Part shown: one piece after another, positions 1 to 9,097 of the stretch
Layout of the letters: each line of letters starts with the position of its first letter
Position numbering within the stretch: position 1 is the first letter of the stretch
NCBI GenBank assembly: GCA_016630955.3
Contig: CM049991.1
Location: forward strand, 1,938,387-2,002,386
Origin: Didymella arachidicola
Lineage: Eukaryota; Ascomycota; Dothideomycetes; Pleosporales; Didymellaceae
DNA: 64,000 bases
Direction of reading: 5' to 3'
Translations under genes and position numbers: made by a program
Notes under the pieces: generated by a model
Databases searched by the model: none
What the model saw: the letters and a program-made list of their open reading frames with translations, nothing else
What the model was told of the DNA's origin: nothing

Positions 1-860
1 CGTCGCGCGATCTGTGGAAAGTCAAGCCAGTCGAGCACGCCCCTTGCTAACATCTCAGCTTGGAGGGCGTTGAGCGATGCAACACATTCGTCCATTTTCT
101 GATGCATCAAGAAAATTCGCTCCTGGCTTTGCTGCTGAATTGCGTCTTTCAGGGTTGCTGTGATGCCTGTGACTCTTGCGTCGTCGAAATGAGAACAGCA
201 CCGCTGGCTCTTTATCTTCACCAAGTGATCTAAGACTTTGTTGTGATTCCTATCAACACTGGCCTGCAGTGCTGTCACAGTTGCAAGTGTTAGACTGGCT
301 TGCAGAGCCTGAAGTTTAGACACGAACTCATCAATCTTGTGGGAGTTCCATCTGAGTTTGACGGCTGTCTTGGCGGAACGCACGATACGACGAGATTCTC
401 CGCTCGTTAATGCATCCAGGCACGTTGCGAAGTCATTTCCGTGAACTCGCATTTACTAGCAAGGCTGAAGAGCTTTTGGTCATCTTTCAGCCGGCCCTGA
501 ATAACTGTCTTTTCCCCCATGAGCGACAACATAATATTGAATGGGAGGAGAAAGATGAAGGAATTCGATGGTGAGTTGAAGAATGGGGCAAGCCCAGACT
601 ATGTACTTCGGGGGAGGGATGTGATGTGACCTTCCACTTCAGCACATACCCCTCCTGCAATTTGCGAATTCGAGTTTTAGTCCTAAGACAAACCTTCAAG
701 TCGCTTGCTTGGTATACTTGTCGTTGAGAAAACGCTCTGAGGCCAGGTATCGACGAAGGGCTGCCGCTTCTTCTGATAGTATTGACCTCTGAGAGCAGGC
801 TACCCACGCACTGCGCGAATTAGGCGACGTTGCCAGCGAGATCGACAGGTACGAGTGCTT
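1..860 (-). pseudogene. 5' part of a STAND-type (NLR-like) gene, decayed, runs off left edge
   Basis: Read on the minus strand, an open frame from 452 to the window edge encodes a helical segment (CLDALTSGESRRIVRSAK, then a Leu/Ala-rich stretch with KIDEFVSKLQALQASLTLAT) resembling the N-terminal helical region of fungal STAND/ankyrin NLRs. Just upstream, another frame (ATG at 532) reads GRLKDDQKLFSLASKCEF and then shifts by one base around 437-445 into the first frame. Further upstream (about 807-860) a frame reads NVA-stop-FAQCVGSLLSEVNTIRR, which would fit the same N-terminal region with a CAA-to-TAA change. I infer one decayed gene with at least a stop and a frameshift; an intron at either break is an alternative. 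The NACHT or ankyrin part would lie outside the window. The family assignment is from pattern recognition only. Confidence 0.42.
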
Positions 861-1139
861 CCATCCTTTCTGGGATGATCCTAAGTTACTTGAATGCATG
901 AGGTTGGTAATGGTGCCTCTGGAGACGGTGAGCTTTGAAATGTGGACGGAGAAGGCTACACAGCCCGCTTAGCACCTCGCCACTCGCCATGCGCCCCGCG
1001 AGGCAATTACTCTTCCCGCGACTCTGCCTTGCGAAGGTCATCCGGCATTTGATTGCTGTCAATACTAAGGTTAAATTATGTACTATACCCCTATCATTCA
1101 AGCTTCGCTCACCGGCGTTGTGCAGCTGTCCCCGTGATT

Positions 1140-2783
1140 TTAGACCTTGACGAAATTATCCACGTTCACACGCTGGTAAAAAGACACATGCCCAAACGTC
1201 TCCCAGTACTGCGCCAGTCGATCGTGAGAAATGAGGATAAGCTGCGATGTCATGTAGGTATCTGCACACATTAGCCTAGTCGGGAGACGTTTATGCTGCC
1301 ACTCACCATCTCTGAACCCATGGGCTGCGATATGTCCCACGCTCTTGACGATTCTCGCCCCTTTGAACGTATCCTCCGTCGCCACACGGATCAGCCCATT
1401 CGGCCCAATGTCTGGCGCAATGAATGTGTACTCCCCGCGCGGTATGTTCGGATCGCCTGTGAGCTTGATAGCCTCCATCCTGCCGCGGTATACGCTATCC
1501 TCGTCCTCCGCCGCAACCTCCTCGGCATCAAAAACGTCGAACCGCGCCTGTATATCCGCGCCTTGCAGCGTCGCAACGCTGTCTTCGAGATCATCTGCCG
1601 TGTCAAACATCTCGTCTTCGTCTGAGGAACTCGACGCCTCGGCCTCGACAGGCGCTGTGCTCCAGCTCCCCGCACTGCTCACACTGCCTTCCCTCTCCCT
1701 GCTCCGCATCGCCCACGCCGCGCTCTCCGGCAGCGCGCTCGGCTCATCCGGCTGCGTCACCAGCAAAAACTCACACCCGTGCCCCGCGTAGTCACCGACC
1801 CAGATGCCCTGCCATGGCTTCTGCGGCGTCGGCGTATAGCACTCTTCAGGTAAGGTAGCGAAAGTCGTAATGTCCTCGCCGACGCGCATAGACACCCCCT
1901 GGCGGGACGCAAACTCCATCCACCGCCGTATGCGAAACGACGAGGTGGAGAGTTCGTGCAGGCGCGCGGGTTTGGCGGCCGTGTGGCGGAAGCCCGAGGG
2001 CGACGTGTCGTTGCGGGTCCGCTGGGCACTGGGGACGATGTGCGGGGGCCACACGGGTGTGGCTTTGGAAGTGATGTCCTGTGGCCAGGGGCGAGCGAGT
2101 AGCAGGCGCGAGCGGATTCCTGCTGTTGCGTTGAGAACTTCTTGATGGACATCTAGGTGGATCTCGTGCTGGAGACGGTCGCCGTGGACGCGCTCGTAGG
2201 AGCTGGAGTTGAGGCGTATTACCGGGGAGACCAGGTCCAGCTGCACTTTTGGCTGGAAGGTGTGGATGATGGCTTCTGGGTTCCACTCCCAGATCTGCAT
2301 GACGGGATGCGCGCGTTCAGCGACGAGAGCGTAGGCCTCGATCGCATTGAGCCGGTGATCGTATCGTGCGACGATGAGCTTGCCGGTGTGTGCAGTGTCA
2401 GCGAACCAGATCTTGTTCTTGGCGAGAAACCAGTAGGGGTGGTGTTGCTGGAACACCTCTCTCCACGACAGATTCTTGGGCTTCGGTACATTGCGTCCTG
2501 GGACCTGCTCTTGTACGAATGGCTTCCACAGCGTGTCTTCGCGGGAGTGATCCTTCAAAGCGTGGTTGATAAGACTGACGGTAAGCAGATCATACAGTGG
2601 CAAGAAGCTCAGGATATGCTGAATGATTTCGGCAGGCAGCGCCAAGAGAGGCGGTGTTGGCGTGGAGTCATCGATCGGTAACACTGGTACAGAAACATCC
2701 ATGTCGTGTTCTGAGACGTATCTACTACTGTGAACGTTGCGCATAGAGGTCGATCCGCTGATCAAAAGGACTCGCAGTGGCAA
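1140..2783 (-). CDS. F-box protein (SCF substrate adaptor), one in-frame intron
   Basis: The F-box lies near the N-terminus (LLALPAEIIQHILSFLPLYD, followed by a helix with DTLWKPFVQEQV) and should bind Skp1, making this a substrate receptor of an SCF ubiquitin ligase. The C-terminal half has WQGIWVGDYAGHGCEFLLV, an acidic Ser-rich insert, then EYTFIAPDIGPNGLIRVA and ISHDRLAQYWETFGHVSF. This arrangement is typical of a conserved but poorly characterised fungal F-box family. A 45-nt intron is likely at 1262-1306 (minus-strand GTGAGT donor, GCTAAT branch, TGTGCAG acceptor). Its length is a multiple of three, so the frame stays open either way, but splicing joins GFRD directly to DTYMTSQ. The ATG at 2783 is the longest start; those at 2744 or 2702 leave the F-box intact and are just as likely. 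Substrate unknown. Confidence 0.85.
   Translation of the reverse strand: MPLRVLLISGSTSMRNVHSSRYVSEHDMDVSVPVLPIDDSTPTPPLLALPAEIIQHILSFLPLYDLLTVSLINHALKDHSREDTLWKPFVQEQVPGRNVPKPKNLSWREVFQQHHPYWFLAKNKIWFADTAHTGKLIVARYDHRLNAIEAYALVAERAHPVMQIWEWNPEAIIHTFQPKVQLDLVSPVIRLNSSSYERVHGDRLQHEIHLDVHQEVLNATAGIRSRLLLARPWPQDITSKATPVWPPHIVPSAQRTRNDTSPSGFRHTAAKPARLHELSTSSFRIRRWMEFASRQGVSMRVGEDITTFATLPEECYTPTPQKPWQGIWVGDYAGHGCEFLLVTQPDEPSALPESAAWAMRSREREGSVSSAGSWSTAPVEAEASSSSDEDEMFDTADDLEDSVATLQGADIQARFDVFDAEEVAAEDEDSVYRGRMEAIKLTGDPNIPRGEYTFIAPDIGPNGLIRVATEDTFKGARIVKSVGHIAAHGFRDGEWQHKRLPTRLMCADTYMTSQLILISHDRLAQYWETFGHVSFYQRVNVDNFVKV
1262..1306 (-). other. Intron (45 nt) in the F-box gene
   Basis: On the minus strand GTGAGT begins at 1306, GCTAAT lies inside, and CAG ends at 1262. 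Removing it deletes a stretch that does not look conserved and restores a smooth GFRDDTYMTSQLILISHD reading. Confidence 0.75.
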
Positions 2784-3511
2784 GTCCTCCTTTGCTATAA
2801 AGAGCTTCCCCAGACCAGCGCGCTTAACTGGTCCGTATCGTCGCGTTGCTCAATCCTCCTCGCACAACTCAATACAACACCAGCGCATGTACCCCGGTGC
2901 GTAGTACCGCAGGGGACCGCGCGCTGGCTTGGTGATGCTCTCGGCAGCTGTTCGCAGTGCCACCTTCCCAGCTGTGCCTAGCTTCCGCGCAAATTGGATT
3001 CACAGCGGGATTGATAGGCCGCTACGCGCGATCGAATCGTACTCGACAATCTCACAGGTATCGGATACCTTCTCTTTTGGGGTGCGCGCTGTGTACCCAA
3101 ACCTGGCGCTGGAATGCGATATCGGGGGACGCGCGCCCAAGGTGAAGGACGGATCAGGTGACGGGCCGCAGGTGGCGGGCGAAGGGATGCGCAATAGATA
3201 GCACAATGTCGTAATTTAACGCACGTCTCTATCAAAAGCCCACGCGGCGTCTGGGGTAGTACACAGTAGAGCGAGAAGCAAGACGCAGACGACAGGGTTG
3301 AGGTATGATGTCGCATGACGGATAGTTGCACCAAGTGTGGCACTGACCATCTCGCTAGGGACGCCATGTGGGGAGCGTCGCAGCTTTCTATCAACGACCA
3401 ACCTCACTCCTGCCTCGCGACCTGCTTCCGAAACGTTGAAATCGGGTGCTGCTATCAAGATCGTCTCTTGCCTCAGCCATGAGCCCAGTCTCGCGACCAT
3501 GTCGGTCGTTA
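2784..3511. other. Intergenic; upstream of the F-box gene
   Basis: I see no convincing gene. A minus-strand frame of about 95 codons (3216 to 3509, with WLRQETILIAAPDFNVSEAG) is open up to the point where the pogo element inserted and might be a fragment of a host gene, but I recognise no family. A TATA-like ctataaag is at about 2796. Confidence 0.4.
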
Positions 3512-3555
3512 CCGAGTCCGTGCGCGTGACGCCCACCATCGCGTAACGCCCCGCT
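3512..3555 (+). repeat. Left terminal inverted repeat of pogo-1
   Basis: It begins CCGAGTCCGTGCGCG and is the exact reverse complement, by eye, of 5568-5611. The adjoining TA at 3510-3511 is the target duplication. Confidence 0.9.
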
Positions 3556-3663
3556 GAGATCCTATCGACTTGTTGAAAAATAAGGTTACTGAGCCACCAA
3601 CAACAGCAAATATTGTATAATATTGTAGTAGAGTAGTAAATAGACCTATGTGAACTACTTGTG

Positions 3664-5523
3664 CTACTTGTATTTACTTGGAAGCCTAACGTTGCGTCCG
3701 CGGCGAGTAGTGACTGGTGGAGGAGCTGAGGGTGCCTCAGGGGCTTCTTTCGCACCACCAGCATCACCAGCTTGTTTCTGACGCTTATTGCTACCTGAGG
3801 TAGCTTTTAAGGCTTTACGCTTACCCTTTTGGGATAATTGGATAGCAGTAGTAGCTTGACGAGCGTCCCTTTGACGCTGCGCTTCAGCTGCCTTCTTAGC
3901 CTTCTCCTGCACCCTCACCTCCTTAGCTCTCTCACGCTCTGTACGCTTCTCCTGAGCCTCTCTTGCTCTCTGAAGCTTAATTGCTACTTGCTCTTGCTTC
4001 TGACGTAGCTTTTGAAGATGCTGCTCCTCCTGTTCTTGCTCATTGATCTTCCGACGATAGTGTGCCTCTCTGACCTTCCGAGGAGACCAAAATACAGGTT
4101 GACTTTGGTACTCCTTCCGCTGTTGGAGACTCAGGGGCTTACTCTTCTTATTGTGCTTCTTCCTGTGTGCAAGAGACTCCTGCAGGCCTTTGTTCTGCTC
4201 AGTAAGCAGCTCAACCTGGGCAGTAAGAGAGTGAATTGCCCCTGTCAGCTCCCGCACTGCCTCACTGTCAGGTTCCTTCACATGATCCTTAAGTACCTGC
4301 CTTATACGCCTCCAGTCTGTTGGTCTAAGAGCTCCTGATTGTTCTTCTTTGTCTGTATAAGTGTTGTTGACTTGTTTGAGTACAGCAGAGGCGTCAGGGG
4401 GCCATATCCCTGTGGCTGCAAAGGAGTTGACGATTGTTGACTCCTGAAATGAGCTCTGCCACGCCGCCCAGAACAGGTGTAAGAAGTTTGATTTAGTGAC
4501 TGGAGAGGTCCCCTGACTGCTTTGGAGGAACTGCGTAAGCTCATTTGAGTATGCTCGTGCCAGAGGTGAGAACAGGCAAACGTCCAGTGGCTGGAGCCTG
4601 TGTGTTGAGTGAGGGGGAAGGATCATCACGAGTATCTTGCGTTGGTTGGCGTACTCAATAAAGTCAGGGGTAACGTGGCTCCCGTGGCCGTCAAGTATCA
4701 AAAGACGATACTTTCTCCGTGCTGTGGCCTTAGTAGCGCGATCGAACACCTGTTCAAGCCAGGCAAGAGCTATCTCGTTGTTGCTCCAGCCTGTACTAGA
4801 TGAGCTGACAAAGACTGAGTGTTCCCCTGGCTTGATATCCTCCACCCAGCCTGAGTATATAGCTTGATTGGCTGCTGGGTATATGAGGCTTGCTGGCAGG
4901 GCTTCCCCTGAGGCACTTATGCAAGCAATAAGCGTGATCCACTCCCGTGAGCCGTCTTGGAGAGTACCTCTGACTTGCTTGCTGTCCCACAGTGGCCGGG
5001 AGAACACTCGTTTTGCACGTTCAAGTACCCCGATCATGAAGCCCTTCTCATCCATATTGTACATGTGCTGAGGCTCAATGCTGTACTCAGCTATCTTGCT
5101 GTGTAGAAGTGTGAAGTAGGCCTCAAAAGAAGCCCCTGAGTCAGCTTGGTGGCGATTGCGATCCTTCCCTGTTGCCCATTTGGTGACCAGTTCAGCTGTG
5201 TGACGGTGGAGGAAGCGAGTAACCCAGCTATCAGAGACGCTGCTACCAGCTACTTTAGACGCGTAATTTCGGATTTGAAGCCTGTTAGGAGGGAATCCGT
5301 CCTCAGTAAGCTTATTAATAAGCTTAATAAGCTCTTGTTCTTCAGTGTTGTTGAGTTTCCGTTGGTTAACTGCTTTGACCTCCCTAGAAGTTGAAACCCC
5401 TTTGTGCCTCCGCGCTAACGTAGACCGATCAACTCCCTTTGCTTTAGCAAACTTTGTGTATGAAAGTTGTTCTTTATGATTGCGCAAATCGAATTCTGTA
5501 GCCGCTTCTTGAATTGAGTCCAT
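3664..5523 (-). CDS. pogo-family transposase, DDE_1 superfamily, 619 aa
   Basis: The product should bind the inverted repeats and cut and paste the element in the nucleus. The N-terminus is an HTH of the psq/CENP-B type (YTKFAKAKGVDRSTLARRHK), followed by a second CENP-B-like DNA-binding segment (GFPPNRLQIRNYASKVAG...WVTRFLHRH). The catalytic core shows the expected three aspartates: YNMDEKGFMIG, LLILDGHGSHVTPDF and HRLQPLDVCLFSPL, giving a D-D-D triad. The C-terminus is a long Lys/Arg/Glu/Gln-rich coiled coil and a basic tail. The frame is uninterrupted and of normal length for the family. The first ATG (5521-5523) lies 45 bp inside the right inverted repeat, so the start is unambiguous. Confidence 0.93.
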   Translation of the reverse strand: MDSIQEAATEFDLRNHKEQLSYTKFAKAKGVDRSTLARRHKGVSTSREVKAVNQRKLNNTEEQELIKLINKLTEDGFPPNRLQIRNYASKVAGSSVSDSWVTRFLHRHTAELVTKWATGKDRNRHQADSGASFEAYFTLLHSKIAEYSIEPQHMYNMDEKGFMIGVLERAKRVFSRPLWDSKQVRGTLQDGSREWITLIACISASGEALPASLIYPAANQAIYSGWVEDIKPGEHSVFVSSSSTGWSNNEIALAWLEQVFDRATKATARRKYRLLILDGHGSHVTPDFIEYANQRKILVMILPPHSTHRLQPLDVCLFSPLARAYSNELTQFLQSSQGTSPVTKSNFLHLFWAAWQSSFQESTIVNSFAATGIWPPDASAVLKQVNNTYTDKEEQSGALRPTDWRRIRQVLKDHVKEPDSEAVRELTGAIHSLTAQVELLTEQNKGLQESLAHRKKHNKKSKPLSLQQRKEYQSQPVFWSPRKVREAHYRRKINEQEQEEQHLQKLRQKQEQVAIKLQRAREAQEKRTERERAKEVRVQEKAKKAAEAQRQRDARQATTAIQLSQKGKRKALKATSGSNKRQKQAGDAGGAKEAPEAPSAPPPVTTRRGRNVRLPSKYK

Positions 5524-5567
5524 ATTGACTGAGCTATGGGGTGTTGAAGATGGGGTGCGATTTGCTT

Positions 5568-5611
5568 AGCGGGGCGTTACGCGATGGTGGGCGTCACGCG
5601 CACGGACTCGG
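5568..5611 (-). repeat. Right terminal inverted repeat of pogo-1
   Basis: Mirror of 3512-3555, followed by the duplicated TA at 5612-5613. Confidence 0.9.
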
Positions 5612-5613
5612 TA

Positions 5614-6018
5614 TTCTCATCACATATATCCACTTCCGGTATCGGCTGCCGTGGTCCGTCGCGGCAGGGCTGATGACGCGGCCGAGTTACTGACTATAAT
5701 CCTGCTTCCAGCTGGTGGCAGTATCAAGCCCCGACCCTGCACGACCACAGGGCAAGCCGCAGCGTCTATCAAGTGGTCTCGAACTCAGCGGGGCCGTCTC
5801 ACAGCACACAACAGCGGCCCGCGGGAGCACGCTGACAGCACGTCACATCCAGGACTGGCTCCTAGTCCGCACTCACATGTCACAGCTCCGTTTACGACAT
5901 AGCATACGATATGGTTGATTACAGTTTCTGCCCCATTTCTAGACCGCATTCTGATGTAACCCGCTCCAGATTCTCCAGCGAGCATGAAGCCCCTCGCTTC
6001 ATCTCCTCCGCTTATCTC
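5614..6018. other. Intergenic, nothing recognised
   Basis: This is the right flank of pogo-1 up to the end of the next gene. No frame with family-like motifs is visible. Confidence 0.5.
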
Positions 6019-8226
6019 TCACTCGAACAGAGAGTCTATTTCCCGTTCCCGAGTAAGGTCCTTAGTAAACGGAGAGTCTATTTGCCGATCCCGAGTAAAG
6101 TCCTCAGTCTGAGCGGCAGCAACGCTAGCGTCGAGTTGTGCAAACAGCGACACCTCATCACCAGAATTATCAAAATCAGCAAACATCGCTAGCTCTGCCT
6201 CGCTGAACGGCTCGCCGACGTCGAACTCATCCAACAGCTGCTCTTGTGTAGGTACTGCTTCTTGTGGTAGCAGCTGCTCAATGCCGATATGCTCACGGTA
6301 GCGCTGCCACTCCGCTCGAGATGTCTCACTATTCTGACGTAGAAGCTGCTCATCTCCTAAGGCGGTTACGCCTGATGCAGGTTCTGTCGGGTAAGCATGT
6401 TCAAGTGTCTTCTGCATTTCATCGTCTACGCTCTGGTTGACTGTAGCAAACGTGGGCGGTAGCGTGGACAGATACGAAGCCTCACTACGCAGAACCGTTG
6501 CATCCCGATCGGTCGACTCGGTAGCCTCTGCCGTAGGCGGGCGGTCCAACCCAAGGATACGATCTAGCTCGTTGTCCAGCTCCTTGGAAGTCATAATAGT
6601 AAAGGGCATCTGCGATACGGGCTGTTCGGGTGGGGCAGTCGCTGGCATTGCTTCTGCGTCTCCAAACAACTCATCGAAATCGTACGTCTCATCTTGCGCC
6701 GGTGGTTCGTATGTTGCGGCCATCATCTGCGCAACTCGACTCGCTTTCTGTGAGCTCATATACTGCGACCGATCAACCCCTTCTGCGGGTCCTGTAGATT
6801 GTACCGGTTGCTGCTGCAACCGCTGCACGTCCCCCTCCGCCTTCGCGACCCGGAGATACTCACCAAACAGCTCGTCAACATTCTGCAACACCAGGACGTC
6901 ACTCAGACGCTTCTTACCATTTTGACTCGGGTCACCGCTCTTCAGCAGTGCGCTCTGCCGCGCAGTGAGTTGCTGGCGCTGCTCCCTCAAGAAACACGCT
7001 AGATACCAACCCCTCAGCATCTCGAAGTCTGGGTCCTCCTTCCGGATCTCGCGGTACTGGGCGTCGCGGTAAAGTCTTTCATGGCTGCGTAGTAAGCGCG
7101 GATTCGCGCGTGATAGATCAACGAGGAATGCAGTCTGCGCACTGGCGATGGTATTGGAATCGTTGCGTCGATGCAGGGATGTGGCGGGATGCTGTGCCGA
7201 GGACTGACTTGATGGCTGAGGCGCTGGAGTCGCTACCGGAGCATGGCGTACAGGTACCACCTGAGGGACATACTGCCGTGGGAGATCGGGCACTGGCGCA
7301 GGTCGCGCGGCAGCGGGCCGCTGATCCACACTCCGCCGACCGGGCCTCCTCCAATCTCCCCTCCCCATTTCTGCAATCCTCTTCCTCTGCCGTTCAGCGT
7401 CCTTCTTTCTCCTCTCTATTTCGGCTTCACGTTTCGCTCCCTGCTGTGCCCAGAGCTCCGGTTCGTGTTTCTTTATCAACTCGCGCACCGTCCACACCGG
7501 CCATGTCATATGCCGTTTGTCAAGCTCGCCTTTGTCAATCAGCTTCTCGACTCTAGCTTTCCATCGTCCCACGTCTTTCTTGATTGCGGACAGCTTGGCG
7601 CCGCGCGTCAAACCTGTCTTGCAGCACTCCTTCGGTGGATCGAGGTGCACGTGCGAGCATGCGTACCGCCCGTTAGGCGCCTTCGTGTAGTCTCCGATCT
7701 TGTCGTGTGGGTATTCTGGCACCGACACCTCGTCGTCCGCGTACTTGATCTGGTGGGGTTTGAGCTTGCGATTGTTCGCCGGGCCGCTGATGGGCGTGCC
7801 GTCGTTGAGTTTGCGCTTCGTTTTGGGCGATTGCACGAGCCCTTTCATTTTCATCCAGGCATTTAGTTTCACGTACCATTTGTGATTGCTTCGAAGTAGC
7901 TTGCCGCCTGAGGGGATACCCTGTTTATACGAGAAATCTTCCTCGTACCATTGCTCGATTTCCTCCTTGTTGGCGTCGTAGAGCGCTTTGGTGTCTGGGG
8001 CTCGTTGTGGCTGATCGTCGCCGGTCGCTCCTAGGTCGTTGCTTGAGCGCTTTGTGCCTGCGCCTGGCGATGGTGTTCGTGGAGCTCTGCGGTCAGTGCT
8101 TGCATTGATCGTTGTTTGATGTTCCCCTTGCCCTTTGCGGGAATCTTTGCAGGAATGCTCGTGCACATGCGCATTAGGGTCGTTAGGATTGTCAGCACGT
8201 TGTGGTTGCTGATTTCGGGATGACAT
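6019..8226 (-). CDS. Hypothetical protein, 735 aa, with a Cys/His motif and disordered regions
   Basis: I do not recognise a full family. The N-terminus is polar and disordered. Next comes a basic region (QWYEEDFSYKQGIPSGGK; KWYVKLNAWMKMKGLVQS), then a compact Cys/His motif, GRYACSHVHLDPPKECCKTG, at about residues 187-206. This recalls the C-terminal Cys/His cluster of Mer3/HFM1 helicases but no helicase is present. A Lys/Arg/Glu coiled coil (EAEIERRKKDAERQRKR) and a Pro/Gln-rich linker follow. The C-terminal third is acidic (FDELFGDAEAM, LLDEFDVGEPFSEAELAMF), possibly an activation-type tail. The last 28 residues are a duplicated unit (TRDRQIDSPF / TREREIDSLF). The frame is long and starts at a clear ATG. 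Nuclear function is an inference. Confidence 0.7.
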   Translation of the reverse strand: MSSRNQQPQRADNPNDPNAHVHEHSCKDSRKGQGEHQTTINASTDRRAPRTPSPGAGTKRSSNDLGATGDDQPQRAPDTKALYDANKEEIEQWYEEDFSYKQGIPSGGKLLRSNHKWYVKLNAWMKMKGLVQSPKTKRKLNDGTPISGPANNRKLKPHQIKYADDEVSVPEYPHDKIGDYTKAPNGRYACSHVHLDPPKECCKTGLTRGAKLSAIKKDVGRWKARVEKLIDKGELDKRHMTWPVWTVRELIKKHEPELWAQQGAKREAEIERRKKDAERQRKRIAEMGRGDWRRPGRRSVDQRPAAARPAPVPDLPRQYVPQVVPVRHAPVATPAPQPSSQSSAQHPATSLHRRNDSNTIASAQTAFLVDLSRANPRLLRSHERLYRDAQYREIRKEDPDFEMLRGWYLACFLREQRQQLTARQSALLKSGDPSQNGKKRLSDVLVLQNVDELFGEYLRVAKAEGDVQRLQQQPVQSTGPAEGVDRSQYMSSQKASRVAQMMAATYEPPAQDETYDFDELFGDAEAMPATAPPEQPVSQMPFTIMTSKELDNELDRILGLDRPPTAEATESTDRDATVLRSEASYLSTLPPTFATVNQSVDDEMQKTLEHAYPTEPASGVTALGDEQLLRQNSETSRAEWQRYREHIGIEQLLPQEAVPTQEQLLDEFDVGEPFSEAELAMFADFDNSGDEVSLFAQLDASVAAAQTEDFTRDRQIDSPFTKDLTREREIDSLFE
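6029..6112 (+). repeat. 42-bp tandem duplication at the 3' end of the 735-aa gene
   Basis: Two adjacent diverged 42-bp units share gagagtctatttgccg-like and cccgagtaaagtcct-like words. The unit length is a multiple of three, so it lengthens the protein tail by 14 residues without shifting the frame. Confidence 0.75.
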
Positions 8227-9097
8227 ACCTGCTAGTTGAAATCAATACATCAGGGAGTCCTGTGCGTGTTGGCTCGGTGGATCATGTCGGTACGAGGCAT
8301 TGTGAGCACGGGTGAAATGGAGACAAACTTGCATTGTCTCATTACAATGTCTTCCCAGTCGACACATCGCACAAGGTTTCACTGCTCATGGAGAGTTGAT
8401 ATTCAAAATTCACCTCCCACAATACTCAGTCCTTTCCGACTTCGTTGGCTGTAGCAGCATGGTTCAACCATTGAACCCCTCAAATTTCGTTGGCAGGTCA
8501 CGAATTTGAGGTAGGATCGATTTTTAGACTACATTGCTAGCACCTCTTCCTAAGCATGGCTCTCCTGCACGCAACTTATTAGAGACATCCCGACTGGTAA
8601 GAATATCTCAATCTTGCACTCGATACGCAGAGCTCATGATAGTCCACGAATATCCCCGCTGGTACAACCCCTCGTCTCCACTCTGCGTCTGCTTCTTTCG
8701 GCTCCAGGCTCGCTTCTATCTCACTTCGCTGAACTGGAAGAGTCTAATGCGACAACAATTATGCTTTCCAAGACCGCAAGTGCCATCGACGTGACCATCA
8801 TCGCTGCGCGGGTGCGGCAACAAGGCTTACGACGGGAAGGATATGGTGCTACTTCAGAGACAACGTGTTTATTGGACGCAGTTATACTCTGGACCGTAAC
8901 GGAAGGTTGGTCGGCGCTCGCGTTGGATTGCCATCGAATGGTTTGACTTCCAGCATGCGAACTTCTCCTCTACCGGGGCCTTCTTTGAGTCAGCAATTTC
9001 ATCGCCTAAGTTAATCATACATGAGACCCATTGCTAGAGCCATCCCTCGCTTGCATACAACACATACACTTGAGAAGCAGCCCATGTTTTCACTTTG
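8227..9097. other. Intergenic, no gene seen; one perfect-arm hairpin
   Basis: Only short frames without family features occur here. At 8478-8511 an inverted repeat CCTCAAATTTCG...CGAATTTGAGG (one extra T in the left arm, 11-nt loop) could form a hairpin. Confidence 0.5.

Larger units (their letters stand above)
3512..5611 (-). mobile_element. Fot1/pogo-type DNA transposon, apparently complete (pogo-1)
   Basis: A 44-bp perfect inverted repeat forms both ends (3512-3555 and 5568-5611). It is flanked on each side by TA (3510-3511 and 5612-5613), the target duplication expected of Tc1/mariner-pogo elements. It holds one full-length transposase gene on the minus strand. Perfect ends plus an intact frame suggest a recent insertion that could still be active. 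It has not been RIP-mutated, unlike the repeats at 26-38 kb. Confidence 0.9.

Noticed and set aside
2157..2681. 174-codon plus-strand frame
   Set aside because: Antisense to the F-box gene, whose protein motifs are far stronger.
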